In this document: positions 1 through 16,634 of the stretch, in pieces
Layout of the letters: the number at the start of each line of letters is the position of its first letter
Position numbering within the stretch: position 1 is the stretch's first letter
NCBI RefSeq assembly: GCF_021018895.1
Contig: NC_079375.1
Coordinates: 24,159,475-24,223,474, forward strand
DNA from: Seriola aureovittata
Lineage: Eukaryota; Chordata; Actinopteri; Carangiformes; Carangidae
DNA length: 64,000 nucleotides
Direction of reading: 5' to 3'
Notes under the pieces: generated by a model
The model's database searches: none
What the model saw: only the letters and a program-made list of their open reading frames with translations
What the model was told of the DNA's origin: nothing
Program-made: the position numbers and the translations under genes

Positions 1-2848
1 GCGGCGCTGTGTGTGGAGCTGATCAATTAGTTTGCATGTCTCCACTGTCAACTTCATTTGCGCTCTAGGTAACAGCAGGAAGACTATATGCAACATCTAG
101 TCCCAACTGGAGGGTTTGCTTTTTTTAGAAAAATATGAAAGAAAAAAAAGGTTAAAACTATATGAATAAACGAAAATGGGAATAAAAAGCAGAATGTTTA
201 ATGCATTTGTCTCAAGATACTAGAGGCAGAAAATATTTTAGGGTTAAGATTTAGCCTGTTAGTGAACTCATGTGTCCTGTATGGGATTTGATATAAATGC
301 AATGTTAAGGAGCTCAGAGACGCACTAAAACTGAGTTAAAAAATGTAAATAGCTCAACTGTAATTCAAATTCAATTCAAATAATAATCCATACATGTTAT
401 TTATAAAGTGCTTTTTGAGACACTCTAAGGTGCCACATCTGCTAGTTACACCTCCTGCTTCTTACGCTGCTTGGCTGAGATAGAATCACATCAAATATTG
501 GATTTTTTGTTGTTGTTGTTTTCACGCTGCAGTGTGTTGAATTTTCATCACTATTCCTGCAGCTGTTTGAAGCTGAAGTATGTGTAACCTCACAACTGAT
601 ATTTCTGGTGTTGATGTTAAAGGGCAGGTCCATAGGTTTGTCTTAAAACAGCAGTCAGGTGCCTGTATGGACATTTAGACAGGTCTGACTTGCTGTAATC
701 TTTCCAGCAGTTTATCCTGACCATTAACAGTCCCATATTTTAGTTTCAGTGTCTGAATACTGGCTGTACAGAACCTAGACCTGCTTTATCATCAAACAAC
801 ACATGGACATCTACCTTTATACAATAAGTGACCTTTAAAAGGACTGTTGATTTCTGTTCCCCATCACTTACATTGAAAGTACATGAGAGAAGTATTGAAC
901 AATTACAGCAAGAAGAAGCCTGTCTCAGTTTTTACATTGGCATCTTGACTGTGAACCTATCCTTTCATGTTATTGATCCGTATTTGAATCTATACACACT
1001 GGCAATCAGACATCTAAAAATAAAGACAATCTTCTCGTCTTTTCAAAAATCTATTACTCTCTTCTCTTCTGTTGCGTTTCATATAGTTTGTTTGGTTTAA
1101 CACAAGAGTATTTGCTGCCAGCTACACTGTAGCTGGAGAGATGAATAGTGGGTTGAAGTGATAAATGTAAACTTGATGGCATGTCTGAAATGACTGATAC
1201 ATTATACTGGCGGTATGCTGAGGAAAAGTGACATGTCAATAACTGACTGATGGCACATTATATCAGTTCTTCTTTGTGACCAAAAACTGAAAAGTAAACT
1301 TAGCTCAATATTGTTGTATTCTTTGATTTAATCTCTGTTTAGATCTCACTTTATATCTTTACAAATGTTGCTCACAGAGGCTGTCAGCTCAATACCCAGA
1401 GAAGATATTTATGTAAAATGCAGCCGGGATGCTGCTGATTGATGGATGTAAAATATGATGCATGCTGGGTAAAGATCAAATCCTGGTCCTAAGCACTTGG
1501 AAAATCAATTTCACATAGTCGTTATCACTGAAGATATTTCTGAACAGCCAACGACCATGAAACTCAAACATAAAACATATGTAGAAGATACTGTATTTCA
1601 TATGGAGTATACATTGTGCAGTCTGTGCCTACGGGCCACGTGCAGCTACTGTACATAATGTTTTATTCAAGACACAGACCACATTCAAATTCCAAATGAT
1701 GAGAACAGTGTGCTGATAAAACAGAATTGTAGAACATTTTGTTGTTTAACAAGCTCTTTATCGCTCTCTCTGCCAGCGAACACAGTTTGATTCTCCCTGC
1801 CTCCAAATTCACTGTGAAGAAAGCGTGAGCCTGTAAAACAGAATAATATAATACATCTTGTTGTTTTAACATATTAGAAACGCTTTAGCCAGAAAAAAGA
1901 AACTAATTTTGTGCGAGTTTTGCAGGAACAGAGCAAACTCAGTAAGTTTGTGCTCAGTGGGGGGGTGGGGAGTTGGGCAGCTATTACCGGTGCACAGGCA
2001 GGACATGTGGACTCAAATCCCACTTAACACACAATCAAGTGTTAAGTGACTAGCATGCTAATTTGTGGGACTGATTTGCATTTGCAATTAGGCGTGTAAG
2101 TTGGCAGGGAAGGTCAGCTGATGGGGAATGGCGGGGACGTAGGAGTTACTGCAGGGCAGACGGGAGTGGCTGAAAGGAGGCTGAGGAAAAAGGAGAAGAA
2201 GGCAAATGTGAAATTAAGGGTAGACTGAACTTCCTTTCCCGAAATGATCTGTGCCAGTCTAAGCGTGCAACACAACTGACACCAGGAGATGTGTTGCAAA
2301 CTGACAGCTGGCACCTTCAAACAAAAGCCTGTTAATGATTTTCAATGGTAACAGCGTGTGTGCATTTCAGTGTGCAAATAAAATTAGTTATGTGCAGCTC
2401 AACACAACAGAAGGGCTTGCCAAACGGTATTTGCAGAATCCTGCCACGTATGGGAGATAAAGAGTTTCCCAGTGTCACAGCACAAGACTGACGCTGTCAT
2501 CGCGTTCCTCGTCAAGTGAAACTGGAACACAGGGCACCTGAGCAGATCCCTGCCAATCGGAGCCCATCACAGAGTGACACTTGTCATCCTCTTCAGTGTA
2601 CTTTTGTCATGTAATGGTGACATTTTGCCACATATGATGTGCAAAATACGCACAGTTCACAGGTGTCAGGATGTAGGGTATGATCACAATCAGTCAATCA
2701 ATCAGACTTTATTTGTGTAGCGCTTATCGTACAAGCAATGTGACACAACGTGCTCGACAGAGCCACCACCACCCTCCTCCAGAAAATGAACAGCGGAGCA
2801 GTTGATGGTTTGCGTTACTAAGGCCACGTCTGGCGCCCATGTTAGCGG

Positions 2849-2885
2849 GTCAGAGCGAACACACGTCAGAGCGAACACACGTCAG
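2849..2885. repeat. Small tandem duplication (16-bp unit)
   Basis: The unit gtcagagcgaacacac occurs twice in direct succession (2849-2864, 2865-2880), followed by a partial third copy (gtcag). It is CpG-containing in an otherwise AT-rich region. Confidence 0.9.
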
Positions 2886-4611
2886 TCGCGCGTCTCACAC
2901 CTTACAGCTGCATGTGTCTTTTTTTCTTGCGTGCCGCATGTGTCAAAAATAAATCATCAGAATTTAGATAATTAGGATGAGAAATCCAACGTTTGAGTGG
3001 CCTGCAAACTCCATGTAGAGAGACAGAGCTGCCAGCTGCAGAGACGCAGCCACGAGGCACAGATTCAAAGAAGATAAATGACACTGTACAGGACGGAACA
3101 AAGGCCAATAAACAACAAAACTCATAATTACTTTCTTTATGAAACACACATTATATTTCTTCTCATCAGCCTTGAATGAGTTTCAACAATCATAGTGTTA
3201 ACTTAAAATAAAATAACCAGCCTCAGTTTTACACATTTTACACATTATAGTCATTTTTAAATTTAAGTTCAGTCACCTCGATTAACATTAACATTTAGAT
3301 AAACATTACATAAAAGGAAATTAACAGTCAATCAGGTTTTGTTCAACTGTTTACAATTAATTATACAGTCAAATGTCCTGCCTGCTAAACAAACTAGGAA
3401 ACAAACAGACATGGAAATACAATCTTTTAGCAGTGGCGCAATTCATATCAGAATCGCCTCAAGGCATGATACATAATTCTTTCTTTAAAAACTGGAAGTT
3501 GTTTATATAATAGGGGAATTCCAGAAGCAGCTGTCAAAAACAAAATGGCAGTAATAACTCACTATGTCACAGTGAAGTTTTTTTTAATTAAAAAAAAACA
3601 AAACAACAACAAACAAACAAACAAACAAATCAAAAACAAAACAATTAGGTGATTTCCAAATCTGAAATTCCCTCCTGGCCATTTCAGATTCACTTTCGAA
3701 ACAGTCCCCGACTTCATCAAGTTGCACAGAGCAGCGGGTTTCAACGCCTAGAGGTTAAAAAGTTAAAATAACATCTGAACAACAGCCAAGCTTTATTCTG
3801 CTCTGACCAACAAATCCAGTGGAAACTGATAAATTATTGAGGATGAATCTCACTGAGCATCTGAAAATCGAAAACGCTGCACCTCCGTTTTAGCATTTAG
3901 CCAATTTGTTTACATTATAGCGAATGTGGATCATGGTAAATCACGCTGCTTGTTCTTCTTCACGCCAGACATTCTCAGTGCACCCAAAGGATCTTGGCAC
4001 TGATGTAAAGTGTGGGTTATGCTGATTGTAGAAAGGTATGTGTGATGTCACTGTATTTCGAGTTATGCCTCTAGGAGGTGGTGAGACATTTGCAAATTGT
4101 TTTAATCAATGACAGGTTAGTGGGGGCAGCGGATAATGAAAATTACTGCAAGGATTCACTTTGTATCTGATGCATTATCTGTTTATAATGCATTTGCATT
4201 TGTTTACATCCCTAATGGAGACAAAATGGACAGAATGAATCATTTTAAGCTTCACCTGGTTCGTTGGAAAGTCTCTGCCAGGGCGTCACTGAAATTATGA
4301 GTGCAGGAAGAAATCTCACACAGGAACTGTCTTCCTTGATTTGCATCCATTATTCAGCAGCCTAACTCTCCCCTGGGCAATACAGAGTGAGTTCTAAGAC
4401 CTTTCAATAAATCAAAAAGCTGGACCAGTGTGTCTCATGCCTGCCTTTTCTTGGAGTCATTTTTTTAGACTCACCCACACACCCAAACCCACATTGTGCC
4501 CACTCCGTAAAATGATATATGGACCAGCAGTACCGGCTGCAAGGCTTCAGTAATTGTATTGTATTTTTCATATGATGCATTTGTAATGAAACCATTGTGC
4601 ATATGTGTGCT

Positions 4612-4613
<2 letters not shown>

Positions 4614-4652
<39 letters not shown>
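4614..4652. repeat. (TG)n microsatellite
   Basis: A pure TG tract. Read on the other strand it makes the Thr/His-rich chance frames around 4.5-4.8 kb. Confidence 0.98.
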
Positions 4653-4653
<1 letters not shown>

Positions 4654-4950
4654 AGCGTGACAATGCGCACATGAGATTGAGTGAATGTGTGTGTGTGGGC
4701 TGCGAGGAGATTGCAGAGGTGCTATAGATAGCTTAAATCCAATCCTCTTTTCTGCTGGAGGAGATACTGATGAAAACTGAGATGGGCTGCGACAATATCT
4801 GTGCTGCTCCTGCAAGACACTAAAAAAAAGATGGTGGAGGTTTTAACGAGCGGCGCTTCCCTTCCCGCCGAGCCGAGCCCTGGACCGTTTGGGTGCTGTT
4901 GTCTGTAGGCTCTTTTCTTCACCTTCTTTCCTCCATCTCTCTGTCTCCCC

Positions 4951-4957
4951 TGTGTGT

Positions 4958-4996
<39 letters not shown>

Positions 4997-5014
4997 TGTG
5001 TGTGTGTGTGTGTG
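4951..5014. repeat. (TG)n microsatellite, two small interruptions
   Basis: A TG tract of 64 bp with one TA and one TC interruption, 300 bp from the previous TG tract. Confidence 0.98.
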
Positions 5015-5910
5015 GGGAGACTTTTATGAAACACAAAGGAACATGTTAAGCCTCTGGAGACGCACGTTCTCATATCATAACATACTGGCTTGATTAATGC
5101 GGCTGCATAACGGAGCAGCGTGTTGCTACCTGCTTGATGAGCTCAATACATTCGTGCATACGTGATACTAAGGTGAACACGAAGAAAAATGCCGCTTTCC
5201 AAGAAGCCCCACACAAATCATATCATGAGGCTATTTAAGGGCGATCTGTACGGTTTGCTCCGCCTGGTCGCCCTACAATTTTTCTTTCTATGTGTTTTAA
5301 AAGGTGACAAATAGCAGGGTGGGATGTGATGAAAATAAAGTGTGAAGCTCAGAAACTGGCTCCGTGCCTGTATATTGAGCAATTAGGGAATGTAACACCT
5401 TGCAAGTGTAAAACAAGTTTGAGCTGAGTGGCGTGACCTCAGAGTGCGATGAAACACTAAAACACTAATTAAAGCAAGATGAGGCGTTTAATATTGTTCA
5501 GTGGATATATAACAAATCTTAAATGAATCACTACAGCTCCTGTCATCGCTGCTGCTCCACCTTGTTTTTTTTTTCTGGACACAATTTAGTCTGTCATTCG
5601 ACATATCAAGCTTGCTTTTCTAGTTGTAAACATTTCAGCGCTTTCACTGCGCATTTAACAAAGCAGCAAAGTAGCAATTATGTTCAGAGGCACAGTATCT
5701 GCTTGTTGGGAGTGCCGCCAAGGAAAGTGTTGGAGAAGCAGCCAGGTGATGGTAAAGAGTGCACAAGGAGGCGGGTTTTGAATTCCTGCTCGAGCCGTCA
5801 CTTCTTCACAAAATCAAGTTTGAACAGTTCCAACTGGCATGTAATCGCCTCAAACTCATTTGAACGTGATCCATCCACCGTATTCCCCCATCTTACTGGG
5901 GATGGCCTTC

Positions 5911-5936
5911 TTTTTTTTTTTTTTTTTTTTTTTTTT
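5911..5936. repeat. Poly-T run (26 T)
   Basis: A homopolymer run, possibly the inverted poly-A tail of an old retroposed sequence on the minus strand, though nothing recognisable adjoins it. Confidence 0.95.
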
Positions 5937-7419
5937 ACGAGCTGGCAAGAGAAGCTCAGGATAAGTGTGGCGAAAAGTAAAATGTAAAATGTAGTCAGGT
6001 GAGGTTGTAAAGTTGCACCTCTCGTTTCCCACTCAGGTGAAAAGCTTGCAGGCGAGTCCTCAGATTTGTTATCGTTGCAGAGCGCGGCAGCACTTTTTTA
6101 CAAAGTTGGCAAACAACCTTATCTTTGTTGGTAATTTTACCAGCTATGATAAAGAACCCAAAGTACCTCCACACACTGCTTCTCCTTCTCTAATTCCATT
6201 CATTGACTTTACTGACAGGTCAAGCAGGGCCAAGCAATAGGTCAGGCTAATAGTGAATTATAAGTGCGCCCTCTGCTTCAAGGAAACTTCCAGTTCTGTA
6301 ATGGAGGTGTCGACTAAATCTTCAATTCAAACTGGTCATTACTGTTCAAAGCTTTTATTTTTTCCCCAAGTTTGAATGAATGTTTGAATTTCAGTTAAAC
6401 AGGGACAGCCCTATTCCTGTGATGTAGTTTAGCTGCCGTATGACAGATAAACAATAAAGATTATTAATGTGATTACCCAAGAATTGTGTTCAAGATATAA
6501 CTTCAACCTCTGGCAGCTCATCTTCTATCAGACTCTTCAAACTCACTCTATTTACTGTCTCTGTCCTTTTTCCTGCTTCCTGTTCAATCACTTGACTCGG
6601 GGCGGTCAGTTATTCAGTTAAACCAATCAGATTGGGCCGTGGTTGCTGCTGTCAGAACTGAAAACTGTCGCTGTCATTTCAGCGGGAGATCGGTGCAACT
6701 CTGTACCCCTTTAAATGATGGCCTCATGGTGGGATCTAATCACCAAAGACTCCTCACATGCTTCTTCATCTTTCCTATTGAGCAGACTAAAACAAATTAC
6801 TTAATTTAATTACTCTTTAAGCGTCTATCTCTCTAAGTCTGTACTGATTGAATGGAAACTTCGTCGTCAACATACAGTACGTGCTGATAGCAATGATGCT
6901 GCAGCGTGTGTTGATATCTGAGGTAGCTGTGTTGGTTGATTGGGTTTCAATCTGTGTGTATGCTGATCCTCAGATAGCACATGAGGACTCTATTTCCAGG
7001 GTTAGAAATGATAACGGGAGGTAAAGTCCTTTAATTCAAGCTCAGCACTGCATGGACACGACAGGGTGTTGCAGAGTCTTCAAGACTGATTGGTTTTTGA
7101 TAATCCGGCTTAATTGTTGTATTGATTAGAACCTGATCGTCTTGACTGTTGGTGTTTCTTCTTGACGAACTTCAATGTCACCATGTTCCCAGGTTTCAGC
7201 CGTTATGTTAATGAGTACAATGCTGTCATAACCATGTCCAAAACTATGGGAATTACAAAACCCCAGCTGTAATAAAGTGGAATTTTCCTGTGCTATATGT
7301 AATTTTTCTCTGCCACCAACTGTGGTTTCTTTCCGTGAGCGGGCGGTGACGGCAGTGATGTTTGCCAAGAGCTTTGGCTGTTGCTGTGTTTACAAGAGGT
7401 CAGAATAAAACCTCCGGAC

Positions 7420-7760
7420 AGTGTTACTTCTCCCATCCTCTCCTGCTGAACTGAGCAGGCTGGATGCTACAGTGACTGACTATCGCAAAGTAGCACCATG
7501 AGACGGGATGGGCAGGGGCTAGCTGGTTAGCATGCTAACCTCAGTAGAAGAAAAGAAGTGATAGAAATAGAAGCAAATGAAGCATTAACATCCTGCAGAT
7601 TAAATGCAGTTTAAAATCCCCCCCCCCCCTAGAGACAGCTCTTGGCGAGTAAAGGAATTAAGTTTTGGTGCTAAACTCGCCATGTTTCTTCTAAACTGGT
7701 AAGGAATTAGATGTTAATGTTAAAGTTGGCTATTTAGTGATGTTAAAAACTTACATATAG
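7420..7760 (+). repeat. Interspersed repeat, copy 1 of an inverted pair
   Basis: This block shares long near-matches with the reverse complement of 9885-10215. Shared stretches include gggctagctggttag, cagtagaagaa, gtttcttcta(a/g)actggtaag and a(g/a)aaacttaca. It carries a C12 run at about 7618-7629 and a perfect 16-bp palindrome, ggttagcatgctaacc, at 7525-7540. It is probably a non-autonomous DNA element; I cannot name the family. Confidence 0.65.
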
Positions 7761-9884
7761 CACTTTTAATGCAGATCCAGTGTGCTGTGCACCTCAGCGC
7801 TTGTGCTTTGCTTCTAAATAAGTCCTACATGAGTTCAGACTTTGGTGTTTGTGTCAGTGACAACAAGCGGCTGTTACAACTACAGACTTGACTGCAGACT
7901 GAATGTGTTTTTCTCTACCTCAATCCCCTTCACTTACTGCTGGCTAAGCACTTCAAATAATTGAACCTCTCAAATTTATTTGCATTGCTCAGTCAAAAAG
8001 GTAATGGGGGTTGAATGTTTATAGAGTCTGTACAGTTGGATGTGCAGTGCTTGAGAGGGATTATTTATTGAAAAAGGCAAAGTGTTCACATCTCTGTCTT
8101 TGTCTTGAGTAGGATGTTTTTTCTGGTCTCTCAATCAAAGCCCGTTTGAGCTTGAACCCTTCTCAGGCTTTGAACTGATGTGAACTCAAGAGCACACACA
8201 GATGCTCTTCATATACATTATATAAGTACATCATCAAATATAAACAGCCTCATGAGCACAAACGGCCTGAGTCATTTCCTTTTTATTAAAATAACGTGAG
8301 CAGGAAAAATCTGTGAATATGATTTCCTTTAGCCTGGCAGGTACTGACAGTCGACCTTTTCCATTAACAGTGGTGCAAAAGCCCAGGGCCCGGTGCCCTT
8401 CACTTGCCTCCTATTGAGCATGAGCAGAGCATGTTGTACATGTTACTCATGGGTAACCCTCCAAACCAAAGGTGAGACGCCATCAATCATACTGAACAAA
8501 GTCAAGGCCGACATTTCTCCTGGGAGCTGACAGCATAACAAAGAGCTGATGCTTCACTGTTCTGTTTTAAAAGGAGGATGCCAACGACGAGCACGGGCCA
8601 AATCCAAATCCCTCCACCAAAGTATTGTTCAATAATCCCTCTAGTGAGGTAACGGACATCTTTCTTTTCTTTCTATCTTTTTTTTCAAATTGGTCAAACG
8701 TATCAGTGGATAAGTCCGAGAGATCTTCAGTGACCAAGTGTCTGTATTAAACACGCGGGGTCCTGAGCCCAGGGTTTAGAGACAGTTTTAGATGATCACA
8801 GTGCCTCAGTCAGTAGACAGTACAGATGAGCAGTGTTGCATGTGATCCTATTAACAGTTGCCCCAAAATGCTTCCGTAGCCCTGAGTGCTAAGTGGATTT
8901 TTGGGACATCGCAGTACCAGACAGGCTTTGCTTCAGTAACGACGACATGTGCTAAGTGTCTATTCATTAGACTAATCAATGATCTAATAATTTCTCATTA
9001 GGGAGGGGGTTACACAGTCACTGGAACCAGTTAGGTAACTTTTGGAAAACACTAATATAAACTGAGTTTATTAAATGTAGATATTTGGAGCAATGATTCA
9101 GTGTTGTTAACTTCAGTGTTGTCTTTTAGGATGTCTGGCAATTAATTCAGAAACTACTGACAAAAACCGAAAAGTTGTTTCAGGAGTTGGAATTGGATGG
9201 ACAACAAATTTCAAAGTGACCATGTGATTTGGGAAGTCATTTTTTGTGCGTGTGGTGAAACAACACAGAAATCTTCACAGTGATTTTTTATGATTCACTG
9301 TTGCTCATGGAACGATATCCTCCAATACAAAAACATGAAAGTCAGAGCATCGCTGTTCTATCTCCCTCCGAGATAAGGAGGACGCTGTTTTTGGATACAA
9401 AGTGAAGTTCTCCACAGTGGTTTTTTCAGGATATGCCTTTTGGCCACAAGCAATATGAAAACAAGCAGCGGCTCTGTGCGTGACAGCTCCGACAGACTGA
9501 TTTCCAAATCTGAATGAAAATTGAGTTTCTCTTTTTTTTTTTTTTTTTTCCCCAAACTCTCCCTCCTCCCTGTCTCGGTATTTTCTCTCTCTGTTTCTTC
9601 ATGGAGTCACACAACTCAGGATAAAATCAATTTTTTACTCAAACTAAAACATTATCAACCTGTGCTGTCACACTGCTTCAGTTCACAGAGCTCCATGTCT
9701 TTCTTTTGACTTTGTTTGCGTTCATCTTTTAATGATGCTTCACGGTGTAAAATGCAACTCTACCACAGAATTCACCACATTCGTTTTGACAGCTTAACTT
9801 TATATTTTAGTCCAAATATTTGATACATTTGTTCAATGTACTCATGAGTAATTTTATTATCCAGGTATTTTTTTTCAGCTGGCA

Positions 9885-10215
9885 AACTACTATAGCTGGT
9901 GAGCTTACCAGTATCATGCTGGCTAGCCCTCAAAAGGAGCTAGTTGTAAGTTTTTCTATCACTACATAGCTAACATTAGCATTAACAGTTTACTTACCAG
10001 TCTAGAAGAAACGTTGTGAGTTCAGCATCAATCTTCTTCTACTGAAGTGAGCACACTAACCAGCTAGCCCCGGCCTGTCTCTGTTTTCTGATAGCGACTC
10101 ACTGTAGCCTCCAATTTGCCCCGAAGATGTAGCGCTGCTCAAAGCTTGTGTTATAACCTCTTGTATTATAAAGACAACGATGGCTGAATGGCAAGAAACC
10201 ACCACATTTGGCGGC
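9885..10215 (-). repeat. Interspersed repeat, copy 2 of an inverted pair
   Basis: The reverse complement of this block matches 7420-7760 with scattered mismatches and indels, showing that both are copies of one repeat inserted in opposite orientation about 2.1 kb apart. It contains the aaccagctagcccc and ccagtctagaagaaacg sequences that mirror copy 1. Confidence 0.65.
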
Positions 10216-11170
10216 AGAGTAACAAATAGCCCCTTTAAAAGACCAATGCTAGTTAGCCTACCAAATTAGCTTGCTTGCTAACTGATAGTTGCTAACTTTG
10301 ATGGCAAATGAGCTACCTGTCTGCCATAAATACAGGAAATAAAAAGTATTTAAAGTTGAATAGTTGAATGGATCACAAACTGGAAGGTGGAATGAAATGC
10401 CGGCTGGTAGGGGGGCGGGTGTGGGGGTGCAATATTGGTTGTTGACAAAAAAATGTGCCGCAACTGGTTGTATAATAAATTAAAAAAGGGAGCTAGAGGG
10501 AGCTTACCTCCACACAGCTGACCAGTCACGGCATGAAATGAGGTTAAAGAAATGGATGGAGACAGAGCTTCACTATCCAACATCTGACCATCCAAGCAGT
10601 TCGGAAAGAGTATAAATCTCACTTAAGATAGTTTTTCCTCTGTATGCCGAGCAGGAACTGAATAAGTCAAAATATGTTTTTTATAAATACTGTGGCGGCA
10701 TTGAATCATATGAAACCTGTATTTTGAATTGAACCAAACTGTTAGCAGCCTGCATTGTTGTAATTCCAAGAAGTTGTTATGTGCTGTGCTTGAATTAGGT
10801 TCAAACATTTATTAGAGATAAGAAATCCAAGACACTATTAACCAAACAAGTTATTTTCATGCTAATTGCGCTTTAGGGTAAGAAAACTTATTATGCAGCT
10901 TGAGAGCTGTCAATCGCAAGAGTCAAGAGCTCCTTGCTGAGAATTTTGGACAAAAATATGGCTTGATTGGCTAAAAAAAAAAGTGCTATGACTACATCAT
11001 TAAAAAATAAGAGATGATTAAGAGTGCTCTATCTGCCTGAAGAGGATCCTCTCTTGGATAGCTCTCATGGAGAAAAATAAAAGGAATGGAGCAAAGGGAA
11101 TTCTCCAATGAATTAAAAAAGGCTTGACAATAATGAACACATGATTGAATCACTGCCTTTCTATTTGCAG

Positions 11171-11255
11171 GAGAATGCCTTTGCCTAGACGGCTACATGA
11201 AGGACCCAGTCCACAAGCACCTCTGCATCCGCAGTGAGTGGGGGCCCAATCAGGG
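11171..11255 (+). CDS. astn1/astn2: Astrotactin exon A (end of an EGF-like module)
   Basis: This internal 85-bp exon sits between a pyrimidine-rich AG acceptor (ttctatttgcag) and a GTAAGT donor. It begins with the last two bases of a codon, reads 27 codons and ends with two bases of a Gly codon. The peptide starts [20 protein letters not shown] and continues SEWGPNQ. Its C-x-C...C spacing is that of the last cysteines of an EGF-like module, and the [12 protein letters not shown] stretch is a hallmark of vertebrate astrotactins. Astrotactins are two-pass neuronal membrane glycoproteins; ASTN1 acts in glial-guided neuron migration and ASTN2 in trafficking of ASTN1 and other surface proteins. 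The exon splices in phase to 14849. The preceding exon is not in the window or was not recognised. Family is secure; ASTN1 versus ASTN2 is not. Confidence 0.93.
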
Positions 11256-14924
<3,669 letters not shown>

Positions 14925-15300
14925 TAAGAGGAACTTCACAAAACTTTGTTTTATATGACTACATTTTTTCCATGGTGCTGCACAATGCATGCTGCAGAAA
15001 AGATTGTATAGTGAAATAACTGTTTATAATTCTGGTACTCTAGCTTTTGATTGTCTCTCTACCTTATGATTGTGGGAGGATCCGAGGCTCTGGCTGCAGA
15101 ATAACCTCTGTGGCTGAGACTGTCTGTTTTTAAAGGTGCTTATTTTCTCTTAGGTCAGATGTTTGTTATGATGTTGAGAATCAACTTTCAAGGTAATTTT
15201 ACAGCTACGTGCTTGTGGAATCGATTTGAGAGTAAATCCAGTCGGCCAAGGCAGCAATTAATGTTTGACTTTTTTTCAAAGTGTCATCACATGAACTTAA

Positions 15301-15878
15301 AAGTTGTCCTCCACGGTATCGTAGCATCAAATTTGCAGTGGGTAATTTTGACCCATTTTCAAGTTTAGATGCATGAAAACAATGCTGCATTACGTCCTCA
15401 ACAATGGCCTTCTAAATACAATAAAACACATTTTCCTATTTTTTAAAATCTCTATTTAAAAATGACCTGTGATACAAGGAGCAGCTGTGCATGGAAATGC
15501 AAATATATGCAGGTATACCTTTTTCATAAGAAAGTATTGGTGGTGAATTTGGCCCATAGCACAACAGATGCAATGATGATTGCTCATTTTAACGTACAAG
15601 TTATTATGGGAATTATTTTTTGTTCATCATTAGCTTAATTATATATTTGCAAGCAATACAATAAATCAATTTTGCCTATTTTTGCAAGAATTTGTCAACT
15701 TTACGTTTAATGTGGTCTAAGGTAAATAAAATGTCACAACAAGTATAAATATATCATAGTTATAGATGATTCCTACTTAAGAGTACTTAAGTATAATTAA
15801 TTAATTAGTGTTTTTTCAGTGCTTGTTAATGAATTCAAACACAAAAGGTGTAAAACCTTTTCTAACACATTAGGAGGG
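15301..15878. mobile_element. piggyBac-like non-autonomous remnant flanked by TTAA
   Basis: The right end reads ttctaacacattaggaggg followed by TTAA (15879-15882). Inverted, this is TTAA-ccctcctaatgtgtta, the style of terminal repeat seen in teleost piggyBac-type elements. Near the left end is gggtaattttgaccc, the sub-terminal motif such elements often carry, and a TTAA lies at 15297-15300. The left terminal repeat is badly eroded and there is no transposase frame. Family assignment is from memory of motif style, not from a search. Confidence 0.5.
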
Positions 15879-16384
15879 TTAAAACTTAATGTCACCATTA
15901 CAGGTGTCTTCTATTGTTTGAACCAAACAATAAAGTTGCAGCCTCTGAAAGCAAAGCAATTAGCTGAAAAATGCTAACATGCTTCATAGAGCTGAGTGAA
16001 TTTGCAGAGTCGGGTGATAATCCCCAATGGATTTGTCACTATGAGTGACCGCTTTCACGTAACACAGTGTCTACACAGGAGGAGCAGCTTCAGTGCTCTG
16101 TCTGTCTACACAGCCTGTACGGGCCAAAATATGCTTTGAGCTGCAATCACTCATGTAAAATGCTAGCTCATACGTGTCCCGTGCAGACAGCTGTGTTGAT
16201 TTGAATAAGAGCCATGAGACACATGAGAAAAACACAGCTGAGACACCTCCCGTGTTGATATGCCATAACACATATCACTTAGTAAAAGGCAATGATAAAG
16301 CACTTGCACACGCTGTGCCAAGCACCACACAGCAGGCAGACAAAGTTAGTGACTAGCTATTGAACATGGTTGAACACCTACCTG

Positions 16385-16634
16385 TTAAAGAGCCAGACCA
16401 CTTTCACAGGAGTTGGTGCAGATACGAACCAAAGCTAAAAGAAAAATGGTGAATATTGGATGCTATGATGAATCCTAATGCTGCTCCATGTTTGCTGGGG
16501 AACCGTTAGCGAACACAACTGTTTGATAACACATTTACTCTAACAACCTTCTAAGGTGATAATATATCCTTTGCTGTTCTGCACCTTGCTTGCTGCCCCC
16601 ACGTGGTCAAAGAATGAATTAATGCTGCTTTAAG
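16385..16634. mobile_element. Short MITE-like element
   Basis: The left edge gttaaagagcca and the inverted right edge cttaaagcagca form a weak terminal inverted repeat around about 250 bp. The right part (tgctgcccccacgtggtcaaa...) resembles sequence I recall at the ends of common fish MITEs. No coding capacity is seen. Confidence 0.4.

Larger units (their letters stand above)
1..11170 (+). other. Intronic or upstream sequence before the first visible exon
   Basis: I see no supported coding exon here. It holds two TG microsatellites (4.6 and 5.0 kb), a 26-T run near 5.9 kb, short repeat fragments near 360 and 2700 (aattcaaattcaattcaa; tcaatcagactttatttg), a 16-bp tandem duplication near 2850, and two inverted copies of one interspersed repeat at 7420 and 9885. 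Since exon A is internal, all of this is most likely the intron before it. An unrecognised small upstream exon cannot be excluded. Confidence 0.6.

Noticed and set aside
4471..5073. His/Thr-rich frames on the minus strand
   Set aside because: They are translations of the TG microsatellites at 4614-4652 and 4951-5014.
5523..5987. 154-aa open frame, plus strand
   Set aside because: It includes a Phe run made by 26 T and has no recognisable domain or conservation signal.
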